Below, piece after piece: positions 1 through 8,354 of a stretch of 64,000 bases of DNA. A program made the position numbers and the translations under genes. Below the pieces are notes generated by a model. The model did no database searches. It was given only the letters and a program-made list of their open reading frames with translations, and was not told where the DNA came from. The stretch's first letter is position 1; each line of letters starts with the position of its first letter. The DNA is from Ensifer oleiphilus (lineage in GTDB: Bacteria; Pseudomonadota; Alphaproteobacteria; Rhizobiales; Rhizobiaceae): NCBI RefSeq assembly GCF_013371465.1, contig NZ_JABWDU010000002.1, positions 310,001 through 374,000 of the forward strand. The letters are read 5' to 3'.

Positions 1-1004
1 GTCAGCGGACCCGTCAGGTTGAGCGTGCCGGCCTCCACCGTGTCGCCTGTATGCACCGGCGCCGGCGCGCTTTCACCGTTGACGATCGACCGGTCGAGGT
101 CGCTGGAGCCAGTGAGGATGCGCCCATCGACCGGAATGCGCTCGCCGGCCGCAATCGCCAGCTTTTCGCCCGGCTTGATCTCATCGACGGGCCGGTATTC
201 GCGGCCACCATCCGCATCGATCACCATGGCTCCGCGGGGCGAGAGGCGCGCGAGGCTGCTGATTGCCGAACGGGCACGGCCGCGCATCATGTGGTCGAGC
301 GTGCGGCCAATGAGCAGGAAGAACAGAAGCATCACCGTGCCGTCGAACCAGGCGTGGGTGCCGTGGGTGATCGTTTCATAGAGCGAGATGCCGAACGACA
401 GCGTGATCGCCAGCGCGATCGGCACGTCCATGTTGGTGCGCCCATGCTTGAGCGCATTCCAGGCGGACGCATAGAAGAACCGGCCGGCATAGATCAGCGT
501 CGGCGCGGCGATGAGTGCCGAAATCCAGTGAAAGAGATCGCGCGTTGCCGCCTCGGCACCGGACCAGACCGAGACCGAAAGCAGCATGATGTTGGTGGAC
601 GCGAAGCCGGCGACGGCCACGGCCCGCACCAGCTGTTTCAGATGCGTGTCGCCCTCTTCCTCGCCGGGCGCAAACAGATGCGTCTCGTAGCCGCGCTCGC
701 GGATTGCGCGCGCCAGTTCGCGCGGATCGGTGCGCTCGCCGGATAGGTCTTCCTTCCAGACGATCGACACCCGGCGCGAGGAAAGGTTGACGCGGGCGCG
801 CTCCACCTCCGGCCGGGCTTTCAGGGCACTTTCGATGGTGGAGATGCAGGCGCCGCAATGAATGCCGGGCACGCTGAGATCGGTCTGGCGCAGACCGCCG
901 CCCAGGGCCCGGCTGGTCAGCCACAGCTCCTCGGAGCTGGGCAAGGCTTGCCCTGATCTGTCGATCTCCAGCGCGGTTTCGGCGCCGGCAGCGCAGCAAC
1001 TCAT
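1..1004 (-). CDS. fixI: FixI/CcoI-type copper-transporting P-type ATPase, N-terminal part (gene runs off the left edge)
   Basis: Copper-transporting P1B ATPase of the inner membrane needed to mature the cbb3 oxidase. About 334 codons are present, starting at an ATG that overlaps the fixH stop (ATGA). The protein opens with a Cys-rich start (MSCCAAG), then a heavy-metal-associated domain with the metal motif HCGAC near residue 50, membrane segments from about residue 120, and an actuator domain near residues 255-330 with NGES where most P-type ATPases have TGES. The CPC channel motif, the DKTG phosphorylation site and the rest of the protein lie outside the window. Order fixG-fixH-fixI with 4-nt overlaps at both junctions shows tight translational coupling. 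Confident from domain content plus context. Confidence 0.93.
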   Translation of the reverse strand, partial: MSCCAAGAETALEIDRSGQALPSSEELWLTSRALGGGLRQTDLSVPGIHCGACISTIESALKARPEVERARVNLSSRRVSIVWKEDLSGERTDPRELARAIRERGYETHLFAPGEEEGDTHLKQLVRAVAVAGFASTNIMLLSVSVWSGAEAATRDLFHWISALIAAPTLIYAGRFFYASAWNALKHGRTNMDVPIALAITLSFGISLYETITHGTHAWFDGTVMLLFFLLIGRTLDHMMRGRARSAISSLARLSPRGAMVIDADGGREYRPVDEIKPGEKLAIAAGERIPVDGRILTGSSDLDRSIVNGESAPAPVHTGDTVEAGTLNLTGPL

Positions 1005-1498
1005 GGACGCTCTCCCGGGGCGATGAAGCGAATGGCCTGGCGGTAGACGACCTTGTCACCCGAGGTCGCGGTGATATCGGCAATCCATTGGCCACGTTTC
1101 AGGTCGGTAGCGGCGACAAAGACGCCCTCGCCCTGATGCGCCATTTCGACTTGCACGTCCTCGTGCTCCTCGACCGGGCGCTTGAACACGGCAACGACCT
1201 TGTCGGCCGAGGTTTCGGCCTTGCCTTGACGCGTCAGCGTGTAGCGAACGGCGCCCGGCTCAAGGCTCAGCTTGCCGTCCAGGCCGCTTTCCGCAAAGGC
1301 GCGCGCCTCCTTGACCTTGCCGTTGAACTGCTGACTGGCGACATAGGTGTTCTGCACCACCAGCCCGCTCCAGCTATGGCTGGCGTTCCACGCCATGATC
1401 AGGTTGACGGTGATGATGGTGCCGAAGAACAGCACCATCACGCCGAGCATGTGCCAGCCGGTGAAGACGCGGGGTTGCCTGCCTTGATCAGCGGTCAT
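1001..1498 (-). CDS. fixH: FixH/CcoH-type cbb3 oxidase assembly protein
   Basis: Small membrane-anchored assembly factor for the cbb3 cytochrome oxidase, 165 residues. One N-terminal membrane segment is visible at about residues 14-36 (HMLGVMVLFFGTIITVNLIMAW), followed by a periplasmic domain of the FixH family with no cofactor motif. It overlaps the upstream fixG stop and the downstream fixI start by 4 nt each, so the three proteins are probably made in fixed ratio from one mRNA. Family membership is inferred from size, topology and its invariable place between fixG and fixI. Confidence 0.92.
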   Translation of the reverse strand: MTADQGRQPRVFTGWHMLGVMVLFFGTIITVNLIMAWNASHSWSGLVVQNTYVASQQFNGKVKEARAFAESGLDGKLSLEPGAVRYTLTRQGKAETSADKVVAVFKRPVEEHEDVQVEMAHQGEGVFVAATDLKRGQWIADITATSGDKVVYRQAIRFIAPGERP

Positions 1499-3069
1499 TT
1501 CGCGGCTCCCGGTGTGTTGAAGTTGGCCTTGTAGACATCGCGTTCATGGCTCGACGGATCCTCCACAATCAGGCTGAAGCCGTCTTCCGCTTCGCCGAGT
1601 TTGTCTTTCGGCACGGTCACGAACACCTTCAGCGCCGTCACCTTGTCCGGATCGACGCCGACGGCAAAACTGCGGCCGTCGCCCGGCGCATGGCCCGCAA
1701 TGCGCATCATCGCCGACGGCATGCCGTCGATGGTGAGCGTGATCGTGCGCTGTTCGGGGATCATGTTCAAGAGCTTGACCATGTAGCCGTTGCGCACCGA
1801 GCCATCCGATTCGACCACGAATTGCGGGTTGCGATCGTGCAGGACGTTGAGTTCGAGCCGGTCACGCGCAAGCAGCGCATAGAGCAGGCCGATGCCGACA
1901 AGCGTCCACACACCGAGATAGACCAGCACGCGTGGCCGGAAGACGATCTTCCAGTTGAAATGCTTGACCTTGTCGACGAACGTGCCGTCGGCATCGCGCA
2001 CCCGGGCAGGCTCGATTGCCGTCGTGCCGCCATTGGTGGCAAGCGCCATGTTGGAGGCGTAGTCGCTCAGCGTCGCATAGGCGATCAGCCCGCGCTCGCG
2101 GCCGAGCTTGTCCATGACGTTGTCGCAGGCGTCGATGCAAAGCGCGCAGGTGATGCATTCGAGCTGCTGGCCGTCGCGGATGTCGATGCCCATCGGACAG
2201 ACGACGACGCAGGCATTGCAGTCGACGCAATCGCCGACGCTCTCGCCGGCCGCAGCGGCCTTCTTCTGGTGGCGCGAGCGCGGTTCCCCACGCCAGTCGT
2301 TATAGGTGACGACCAGCGAGTTCTCGTCGAGCATCGCCGCCTGGATGCGCGGCCACGGGCACATGTAGGTGCAGACCTGCTCGCGCATCAGCCCGCCGAA
2401 AACATAGGTCGTGGCGGTCAGGATCGCCACGGTCATATAGGCGACAGCAGGCGCTTCGAGCGAAATGAAGCTCTTCAGCAAGGCCGGCGCATCGGCAAAA
2501 TAGAAAATCCAGGCGCCGCCGGTGGCAATGCCGATCAGGATCCAGATCGAATGTTTCGTCACCCGCTTGACGATCTTGGCCATTGTCCACGGCCCGGCGT
2601 CGAGCTTCATGCGGGCGTTGCGGTCGCCTTCGATGTAGCGCTCGACCACCAGAAACAGATCGACCCAGACGGTCTGCGGACAGGTGTAGCCACACCAGGC
2701 GCGCCCGACGGCCGACGTCACCAGGAAGAGGCCGAAGCCGGCCATGACGAGAAGGCCTGCAACGAAGAAAAACTCCTGCGGCCAGATCTCGATGAAGAAG
2801 AAGTAGAACCGGCGGGCGGCGATATCGACGAGCACCGCCTGGTCGGGCGCATGTTCGCCGCGGTCCCAGCGAATCCAGGGCGTCAGATAATAGATGCCGA
2901 GTGTCACCAGCATCACCAGCCATTTGAACTGGCGGAATCGTCCCTCGGCGCGCTTCGGGAAGATTTTCTTGCGCTTTTCGTAGAGTGGCTTGCGCACATG
3001 CGCCGCGTTGACCGCCTCGGCCTCGTGGCGTTCGACGATGGGGGCGTTTGTGGCGGATTGAGGCTGCAT
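1495..3069 (-). CDS. fixG: FixG/CcoG/RdxA polyferredoxin, cbb3 oxidase copper maturation
   Basis: Membrane-bound iron-sulfur protein thought to reduce copper for insertion into the cbb3 oxidase. 524 residues from the ATG at 3069; a longer reading frame extends upstream but lacks family similarity. Visible features: membrane segments near residues 50-64, 100-120, 175-192 and 205-225; Cys pairs CGYTCP (126-130) and CTYMCP (233-237); two [4Fe-4S] motifs CxxCxxCxxxCP at 281-291 and CxxCxxCxxxC at 305-315; a further membrane segment near 445-465 and an Ig-like C-terminal domain. A FixK/Fnr box lies 67-80 bp upstream of the start, so expression should rise at low oxygen. First gene of fixGHI. Confidence 0.96.
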   Translation of the reverse strand: MQPQSATNAPIVERHEAEAVNAAHVRKPLYEKRKKIFPKRAEGRFRQFKWLVMLVTLGIYYLTPWIRWDRGEHAPDQAVLVDIAARRFYFFFIEIWPQEFFFVAGLLVMAGFGLFLVTSAVGRAWCGYTCPQTVWVDLFLVVERYIEGDRNARMKLDAGPWTMAKIVKRVTKHSIWILIGIATGGAWIFYFADAPALLKSFISLEAPAVAYMTVAILTATTYVFGGLMREQVCTYMCPWPRIQAAMLDENSLVVTYNDWRGEPRSRHQKKAAAAGESVGDCVDCNACVVVCPMGIDIRDGQQLECITCALCIDACDNVMDKLGRERGLIAYATLSDYASNMALATNGGTTAIEPARVRDADGTFVDKVKHFNWKIVFRPRVLVYLGVWTLVGIGLLYALLARDRLELNVLHDRNPQFVVESDGSVRNGYMVKLLNMIPEQRTITLTIDGMPSAMMRIAGHAPGDGRSFAVGVDPDKVTALKVFVTVPKDKLGEAEDGFSLIVEDPSSHERDVYKANFNTPGAAK

Positions 3070-3135
3070 GTGTGGGAAATCCCCGAATATATCGCGTATT
3101 GAACGCTGTTTTGCCTGATTTGCCCGCCCGAAACG

Positions 3136-3149
3136 TTGATCTGTGTCAA
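3136..3149. promoter_or_regulatory. FixK/FnrN-type anaerobox upstream of fixG
   Basis: TTGATCTGTGTCAA matches the TTGAT-N4-ATCAA consensus except for one base in the right half. It is centred about 73 bp upstream of the fixG start codon, a distance compatible with class II activation from a promoter just downstream. It also lies about 110 bp upstream of the divergent AGCS gene, but the conserved role is with fixG. Confidence 0.8.
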
Positions 3150-3256
3150 GTTTGCGGGCTAAAGCGACCGCATGCGTCGAAACGTCCGGCCCTAATGCCG
3201 CACGACCTGTTGGCACTCGCCACACCACGACATCCCGCCAAACCAACGAGGACCGC

Positions 3257-4675
3257 ATGGACACGATCATCGGCTTTCTGAACACGATCTTTTGGGGCTA
3301 TGTGCTGATCTATGGCCTTCTCGCCGTCGGCATCTTCTTCACCATCCGGCTCGGCTTTCCCCAGATCGTGCATTTCGGCGAGATGTTCCGCGTATTAAGC
3401 TCGGGCGGCTCGAAGGATGCGGCCGGCATCAGCCCGTTCCAGGCGCTGACCGTCAGCCTCGCCTCACGGGTCGGCACCGGCAATCTCGCCGGCGTTGCAG
3501 TCGCCCTTTATCTCGGCGGCCCAGGCGCCACCTTCTGGATGTGGATGGTCGCGCTTGTCGGCATGGCGACCGCCTATGCGGAAAGCGCCCTTGCCCAGCT
3601 CTACAAGGTCAAGAACGACAACGGCCAGTATCGCGGTGGTCCTGCCTTCTATATCGCCCGCGGCCTCAACGCGCCCTGGGCGGCGACGATTTTCTCCGTC
3701 TGCCTCATTCTGTCATTCGGTCTCGTCTTGAACGCTGTCCAGGCCAATTCGATCGCCGACGCTGTCCAAGGCGCTTTCGGCGTTCCGAAGATCGTGGTCG
3801 GGATCGCCGTTGCCGCTCTCTCGGGCATCGTCATCTTCGGCGGCATCCGCCAGATCGCCCGCGTTGCCGAAATCGTCGTACCGTTCATGGCCGGTGCCTA
3901 TCTGCTGATGGCGATCTACGTCCTCATCGCCAACGCCTCGCTGGTCCCGAACGTGCTTTGGACCATCATTTCCAGCGCATTCGGCCTACAGGAAGCGGCG
4001 GGCGGCGTCGCCGGCGGCGTGACCGCCGCCATGATGAACGGCGTCAAGCGCGGCCTCTTCTCCAACGAAGCCGGCATGGGCTCGGCTCCCAACATCGCAG
4101 CCGTCGCCACGCCGGTTCCGCATCACCCGGCCTCGCAAGGCTTCGTGCAGTCGCTCGGCGTCTTTATCGACACGATCCTGATCTGCACCGCGACATCTGT
4201 GATGATCCTGCTCTCGGGCACACTGGAGCCCGGCTCAGGGATCACCGGCACGCAGCTGACCCAGGCAGCGATGAAGGCCCATATCGGCTGGGCCGGCAGC
4301 TACTTCATCGCCATCGCGATCTTCTTCTTCGCCTTCACCTCGATCATCGGCAACTATTCCTACGCCGAGAACGCGCTGACCTATCTAGGCGGCGCCAACC
4401 GGCTCGGCGTCACCCTCATGCGCTGCGCGGTTCTCGCCATGGTCGTCTGGGGCGCCTATGAGAGCATCGCCACCGTCTTTGACGCTGCCGATGCCTCCAT
4501 GGGCTTGATGGCAACGATCAACCTCATTGCCATCCTGCTTCTGTCCGGTACCATTGCCAAGCTGACGAAAGACTATTTCGCCCAGCGCAGACAGGGTGTC
4601 GAACCGGTGTTCCACGCCGCCGACTACCCGGAACTGCAGGGGCAGATCGACGGCGAGATTTGGTCGCGCGACTGA
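3257..4675 (+). CDS. AGCS-family sodium/alanine (or glycine) symporter
   Basis: Inner-membrane amino-acid:cation symporter, 472 residues, about ten hydrophobic segments. Family features visible include the N-terminal LIYGLLAVGIFFTIRLGFPQ segment, the GTGNLAGVA motif, GMATAYAESALAQLYK, and NGVKRGLFSNEAGMGSAP in the middle, all typical of the AlsT/DagA group. The ATG at 3257 is preceded by AACGAGGA, a plausible ribosome site; an upstream extension of the frame is not needed for the family. It stands first in a plus-strand block lying between fixGHI and fixNOQP and points away from fixG. Alanine versus glycine cannot be told from sequence alone. Confidence 0.92.
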   Translation: MDTIIGFLNTIFWGYVLIYGLLAVGIFFTIRLGFPQIVHFGEMFRVLSSGGSKDAAGISPFQALTVSLASRVGTGNLAGVAVALYLGGPGATFWMWMVALVGMATAYAESALAQLYKVKNDNGQYRGGPAFYIARGLNAPWAATIFSVCLILSFGLVLNAVQANSIADAVQGAFGVPKIVVGIAVAALSGIVIFGGIRQIARVAEIVVPFMAGAYLLMAIYVLIANASLVPNVLWTIISSAFGLQEAAGGVAGGVTAAMMNGVKRGLFSNEAGMGSAPNIAAVATPVPHHPASQGFVQSLGVFIDTILICTATSVMILLSGTLEPGSGITGTQLTQAAMKAHIGWAGSYFIAIAIFFFAFTSIIGNYSYAENALTYLGGANRLGVTLMRCAVLAMVVWGAYESIATVFDAADASMGLMATINLIAILLLSGTIAKLTKDYFAQRRQGVEPVFHAADYPELQGQIDGEIWSRD

Positions 4676-4716
4676 GGCGGCAATAAGCTGAAAGCGCGGC
4701 GGACGGGGAGCATGGC

Positions 4717-5505
4717 ATGCACGGTACGCTTCAACCCATAACGCTTGCCAAGCGCTGCGGCATCTACCGCGAGCGCTCGGCGCCTGCCTCGCTCGCCGCC
4801 CACGTCGAATGCCTCTGGAGCCATGCCATACCAGCAGGGCCGCGCTTACCCATGGCTGTCGTTCCCGACGGTTGCGTCGATATCATCTGGTCGAGCGTGG
4901 GCATTGCCGTCGTTGGGCCAGACCGGGTTGCCGCCTTTCCGGCCATCGGGCCCGGCGAGACCGTGGTGGGCTTGCGCTTTCGCACCGGCATGGCAGCCTC
5001 CTGGCTACGCACGTCGCTCTGCGAGCTGACCGGCTCGGTCGTGCCACTGGAAGCCTTCTGGGGTGCTGCGGCAGGCGAGCTCTTTGCGCGGATGGCCGAG
5101 GCCGGCAGCGTGGCTGCGCGGGCCGCTATCCTTGCACAAGCGGCAGAACAAAGACTGCCGATGATCGCCGCGCCGCCTGCCGACATCGGCGCTTGCCTCG
5201 CGCAACTCCGACAGGTGCGCCCCACGTCGTCGGACAACCCGATCAGGTCTCTGGCGCAAGCAACAGGAAGCAGCGCGCGCACGCTGCGCCGCCGCTGCCA
5301 CGAACACTTCGGCTATGGCGCCAAGACGCTCGACCGTATCCTCCGCCTGCAGCGTTTTCTCGCCGCCTGCCGAAGCGATGCGCAGCCAAGCCTGACCACG
5401 CTTGCCCTTGACGCCGGCTATGCCGACCAGGCACACCTGACCCGGGAGACCCGGGAGCTGACCTCGCTGTCGCCACGAGAAATCCGGCGTCAACTCGCGA
5501 ACTGA
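4717..5505 (+). CDS. AraC-family transcriptional regulator
   Basis: 262-residue regulator with an N-terminal sensor region (residues 15-150) of the DUF6597 type, recognisable from LAAHVECLWSH and VVPDGCVDIIW, and a C-terminal AraC double helix-turn-helix (about 165-262) with SSARTLRRRCHEHFGYGAKTL and DAGYADQAHLTRE, the usual second-helix signature. Start ATG at 4717 follows GGGGAG with good spacing; an ATG five bases earlier is in another frame and too close to that site. It may control the neighbouring SRPBCC and VOC genes, since the three lie in order on the same strand with short gaps. Confidence 0.9.
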   Translation: MHGTLQPITLAKRCGIYRERSAPASLAAHVECLWSHAIPAGPRLPMAVVPDGCVDIIWSSVGIAVVGPDRVAAFPAIGPGETVVGLRFRTGMAASWLRTSLCELTGSVVPLEAFWGAAAGELFARMAEAGSVAARAAILAQAAEQRLPMIAAPPADIGACLAQLRQVRPTSSDNPIRSLAQATGSSARTLRRRCHEHFGYGAKTLDRILRLQRFLAACRSDAQPSLTTLALDAGYADQAHLTRETRELTSLSPREIRRQLAN

Positions 5506-5585
5506 TTGGCCGTTTCGTTCAAGACGGCAAAGCCGTGCGATGCTATCCCCTTGATTGCAGCAGCAAAGGCAAGGTGAGCGAACGC

Positions 5586-6008
5586 ATGACGACACTGGCA
5601 GCGACCATCATCCACATCTCCATCGAGCGCGACTGGCACGACGTCTACGCCTTCATGGCCACGCCGGAAAACATGCCGCTCTGGGCATCAGGCTTGTCGT
5701 CCGGCCTGACGCGCGACGGTGACGAATGGATCGCCCCCGGTCCCCTCGGCAACGCGCGCGTGCGCTTTGCGCCAGACAACGCCTTCGGCGTCGTCGACCA
5801 TCTGGTGACGCTCGAGAACGGCCTGAAGGTGCAGAACGCCCTGCGCGTCGTGCCAAACGGCGATGGCGCCGAGGTGATGTTCACGCTTCTGCGGCAAGCC
5901 GATATGAGCGATGAACAATTCGCCGGCGACGGGGAATGGGTGGCAAAGGATCTGGCCGCGCTGAAGTCAATTCTGGAATCTGAAAACGGCAGGACACATC
6001 ATGGGTAA
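5586..6008 (+). CDS. SRPBCC/polyketide-cyclase-like small protein
   Basis: 140-residue protein of the START/Bet v1-like (SRPBCC) type: N-terminal ISIERDWHDVYAFMATPENMPLWASGL resembles the first strand and helix of this fold, then alternating strands (WIAPGPLGNARVRF, VDHLVTL, AEVMFTLLR) and a long C-terminal helix with WVAKDLAALKSILES. The ATG at 5586 is preceded by AAGGTGAGCG. Its last codons overlap the next gene by 8 nt, so the pair is translationally coupled with the VOC protein downstream. Ligand unknown. Confidence 0.8.
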   Translation: MTTLAATIIHISIERDWHDVYAFMATPENMPLWASGLSSGLTRDGDEWIAPGPLGNARVRFAPDNAFGVVDHLVTLENGLKVQNALRVVPNGDGAEVMFTLLRQADMSDEQFAGDGEWVAKDLAALKSILESENGRTHHG

Positions 6009-6354
6009 CAAGGGCAACGACCGCCGCATCGACTATGTCGAATTCAACGTCTCCGACATCGCCGCCAGTAAGGCGTTTTATGGCGGCGCCTTCGGCTGGA
6101 CCTTCACCGACTACGGGCCGCAATATTGCGAGTTCCAGGATGGGCGGCTCACCGGCGGCTTTACCACGACAGGCCCGGTCAGATCAGGCGGACCGCTGAT
6201 CATCATCTACGCGGACAACCTGGAGGAAGCCCTGAAAAAGGTCGAGACGGCCGGAGGCAAGATCCTGCAGCCGATCTACGCCTTCCCCGGCGGGCGTCGC
6301 TTCCACTTCGCCGATCCCGACGGTTACGAACTTGCGGTCTGGTCGGCGCAGTAA
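6001..6354 (+). CDS. VOC-family (glyoxalase/bleomycin-resistance-like) protein
   Basis: 117 residues, one vicinal-oxygen-chelate module: IDYVEFNVSDIAASKAFY at the start, the middle DNLEEALKKVETAGGKI helix and a C-terminal FHFADPDGYELAVWS, where the DPDG-x-E signature supplies a likely metal-ligand Glu. Overlaps the preceding SRPBCC gene by 8 nt. Proteins of this type without other domains are usually annotated only as VOC proteins; substrate cannot be deduced. Confidence 0.88.
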   Translation: MGNKGNDRRIDYVEFNVSDIAASKAFYGGAFGWTFTDYGPQYCEFQDGRLTGGFTTTGPVRSGGPLIIIYADNLEEALKKVETAGGKILQPIYAFPGGRRFHFADPDGYELAVWSAQ

Positions 6355-6478
6355 TCGCCCCACGCGCCGGCTTCGCCCCTGTGGACAGCCGGCGCTTACG
6401 TCTTGAGATTTTACGCCGGTTTAATCTTTGCACCTCAAGATTGCGCCGAAGAAAGATCGCGGCAAAAGGTGCTGGGCA

Positions 6479-7375
6479 ATGTCTTGCGAACACGATTTTC
6501 TGCGCAATTCCGTCATCATCGGCGCCCATCCCGACGACGAACTCCTTTGGTTCACCTCGATCCTGAAAAAGGTCGACGAAGTCATCATTCTCTATCGCGA
6601 CATCTGGTCGGAGCCGCACATGGGCAACGCGCGCGTTGCCGCCATCAAGGCCTACCCGCGCGGCAATGTCCGCTTCCTCGAGATGGAAGAGACCGGCTCC
6701 TTCGATTGCGCCGACTGGGCGAGCCCGAAGCCCGGCCCCTATGGTATGGAGTTCGGCACCGAGGGGACCCGGCGCGAGGCAAAGCGGGTGGTGAAAAAGT
6801 CGCTGTCACAGTTCATGCCCGGCAGCTTCCGACATTCGACGCGACCGATTGCCCAGGCCTATCGCGACAACTACGAAACGCTCTACCGTACGCTGCTGCC
6901 GCTGCTAAAGCCCGAGATGAACGTCTTCACCCACAATCCCTGGGGCGAATATGGCCACGAGGATCATGTGCAGGTTTTTCGCGTGCTGGACCGCCTGCGC
7001 GACGAGATCGGTTTCAAGCTATGGATGTCGAACTATTGCACCGAGCGTTCGATGCCGCTCGCCATGCAGTATTTCAGCCGAAAGCCGGTCAACTACATCA
7101 GGCTGCCGGCCGACAAGGCCTTTGCCGAGGAGGTCGCTGCCGTCTATCGCGACAACGGCTGCTGGACCTGGCGCGACGACTGGATCTGGTTCGATGACGA
7201 ATGTTTCATGGAAGCGCCGCGCAGCAAGCCCGAGGGCGGCGGCTTTCACCTGCTGCCGATGAACCTGTTCAACTTCGGCACCGTCGTGCGCCGGCCGGTC
7301 AACGCGCCGCTGCTTTTGGGTGCCGCCCTTTCGAGCGTTGTGGTCGGCGCCACCATCGCTGCAGCGCTGGAATGA
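6479..7375 (+). CDS. LmbE/PIG-L-family metal-dependent deacetylase-like protein
   Basis: 298 residues from the ATG at 6479; a TTG-initiated frame starts 51 bases earlier but adds a basic tail not typical of the family. The zinc-binding LmbE signature is intact: GAHPDDE near residue 15-21 and HNPWGEYGHEDHV near 150-162. Such enzymes hydrolyse N-acetyl groups of sugars or mycothiol/bacillithiol-type substrates. Unusual for the family is a hydrophobic C-terminal stretch (APLLLGAALSSVVVGATIAA) that could be a membrane anchor. It stands alone between two VOC genes; the substrate is unknown. Confidence 0.82.
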   Translation: MSCEHDFLRNSVIIGAHPDDELLWFTSILKKVDEVIILYRDIWSEPHMGNARVAAIKAYPRGNVRFLEMEETGSFDCADWASPKPGPYGMEFGTEGTRREAKRVVKKSLSQFMPGSFRHSTRPIAQAYRDNYETLYRTLLPLLKPEMNVFTHNPWGEYGHEDHVQVFRVLDRLRDEIGFKLWMSNYCTERSMPLAMQYFSRKPVNYIRLPADKAFAEEVAAVYRDNGCWTWRDDWIWFDDECFMEAPRSKPEGGGFHLLPMNLFNFGTVVRRPVNAPLLLGAALSSVVVGATIAAALE

Positions 7376-7379
7376 GATA

Positions 7380-7401
7380 GGCCGCGTCCTTCGACGTGGC
7401 C
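7380..7401 (+). terminator. Hairpin after the LmbE-like gene
   Basis: GGCCGCGTC and GACGTGGCC pair across a 4-base loop immediately after the stop codon (one G-T pair). No clear T-run follows, so this is a weak candidate for termination or mRNA end stabilisation. Confidence 0.35.
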
Positions 7402-7539
7402 ACCAACATAAATGTGGAATCACTCAGGTTTCGCGGTTCCCGCATTCTTGATCGATGCCCCTGTTGGCCCGAAGGAGACGTCTTTCGGTGTTTCGACCTA
7501 TGGAAATTGGCTGCCTTATAGCCAGGGATATCAACGATC

Positions 7540-7989
7540 ATGAAGCTTGCTCACATCAACCTGGTAGCCCGAAATGCGAAAGCGCTCGCAGCGTTCTACA
7601 CGAATGTCATGAAATGCGAATCCCTTCGTGCACCCAAGATATTGTCCGGGGAAAAAGTGTCCCGAGGCAATGGGATTTCGAACTCTGAGATATATACGAT
7701 CTGGCTCACATTCCCCGGAATCGAAAGTCCTTTCCTGGAGATACATGAGCACAAGTTCACTCATGACCGGGCCCAGCCAAGGGTGAACGAGCCCGGCTTT
7801 GGTCACCTATCGTTCCAGATGGAAGATATCAGCGTCGTGATCGAGGAGATCATCCAAGCTGGCGGGGCGCAGATCGGCGAAATCACGGACTTTGGGACAC
7901 CGGATAGGCCATTTCTTATCGCTTATGCACGCGATCCCGAGGGAAACGTCGTGGAGCTTGAGCAGATCTGTAATCGACCGAGATGCTGA
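7540..7989 (+). CDS. VOC-family dioxygenase-like protein
   Basis: 149 residues with a complete vicinal-oxygen-chelate fold: MKLAHINLVARNAKALAAFY at the N-terminus (His5 as a likely metal ligand), FGHLSFQMEDI in the middle (second His) and DPEGNVVELEQ at the C-terminus (Glu ligand), the classic H-H-E arrangement. Resembles glyoxalase I and extradiol-type lyases; the reaction is not predictable. Codon use looks slightly more AT-rich than that of neighbours. Followed by a strong hairpin at 8113-8140. Confidence 0.87.
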   Translation: MKLAHINLVARNAKALAAFYTNVMKCESLRAPKILSGEKVSRGNGISNSEIYTIWLTFPGIESPFLEIHEHKFTHDRAQPRVNEPGFGHLSFQMEDISVVIEEIIQAGGAQIGEITDFGTPDRPFLIAYARDPEGNVVELEQICNRPRC

Positions 7990-8112
7990 CGACCGCCTAT
8001 GGCCCACAGTTGCCATCGGCGCTCCCTTGGAACGTTCGGCATAGGAAATGTCCCGACATCGGGTGTCAGAGCGGCATCGCGACAGGTGGCTCTGCGATAC
8101 AGCATTTAGGCC

Positions 8113-8140
8113 GAAGGCCGCGTCGTTCGACGCGGCCTTC
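8113..8140. terminator. Perfect 13-bp hairpin between VOC gene and fixP
   Basis: GAAGGCCGCGTCG and CGACGCGGCCTTC form a perfect 13-bp stem with a 2-base spacer, followed by TCTTG. It sits between the convergent VOC gene and fixNOQP operon and could serve as a bidirectional terminator. Confidence 0.55.
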
Positions 8141-8159
8141 TCTTGTAGCTTGACGGTCT

Positions 8160-8345
8160 GCGCCGCCCCTCATCCACCTGCCGGCACTTTCTCCCCGCCT
8201 GCGGGGAGAAGGGAGCAAACCTGAACGGCAGCGCCATTCGTCAACGTCTAAGTTTGGCGAAAGTGTCGCTCCAGCAGTTCTCTCCCCGCTGGCGGGGAGA
8301 GATGTCCGGCAGGACAGTGAGGGGCGCCTCCAGCGAAACGACCGC
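8160..8345. repeat. RIME-like rhizobial intergenic palindromes downstream of fixP
   Basis: Two copies of a palindromic core occur here: TTCTCCCCGC-CT-GCGGGGAGAA at 8189-8210 and TCTCTCCCCGC-TG-GCGGGGAGAGA at 8279-8302, each with flanks rich in GCCGGCA/CCGGCAGG. The same module recurs at 54.07-54.23 kb. This matches the well-known rhizobial intergenic mosaic elements (RIME). Together with the hairpin at 8113 it fills the 364-bp gap; no gene is visible. Confidence 0.7.
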
Positions 8346-8354
8346 CGTTGAGTC

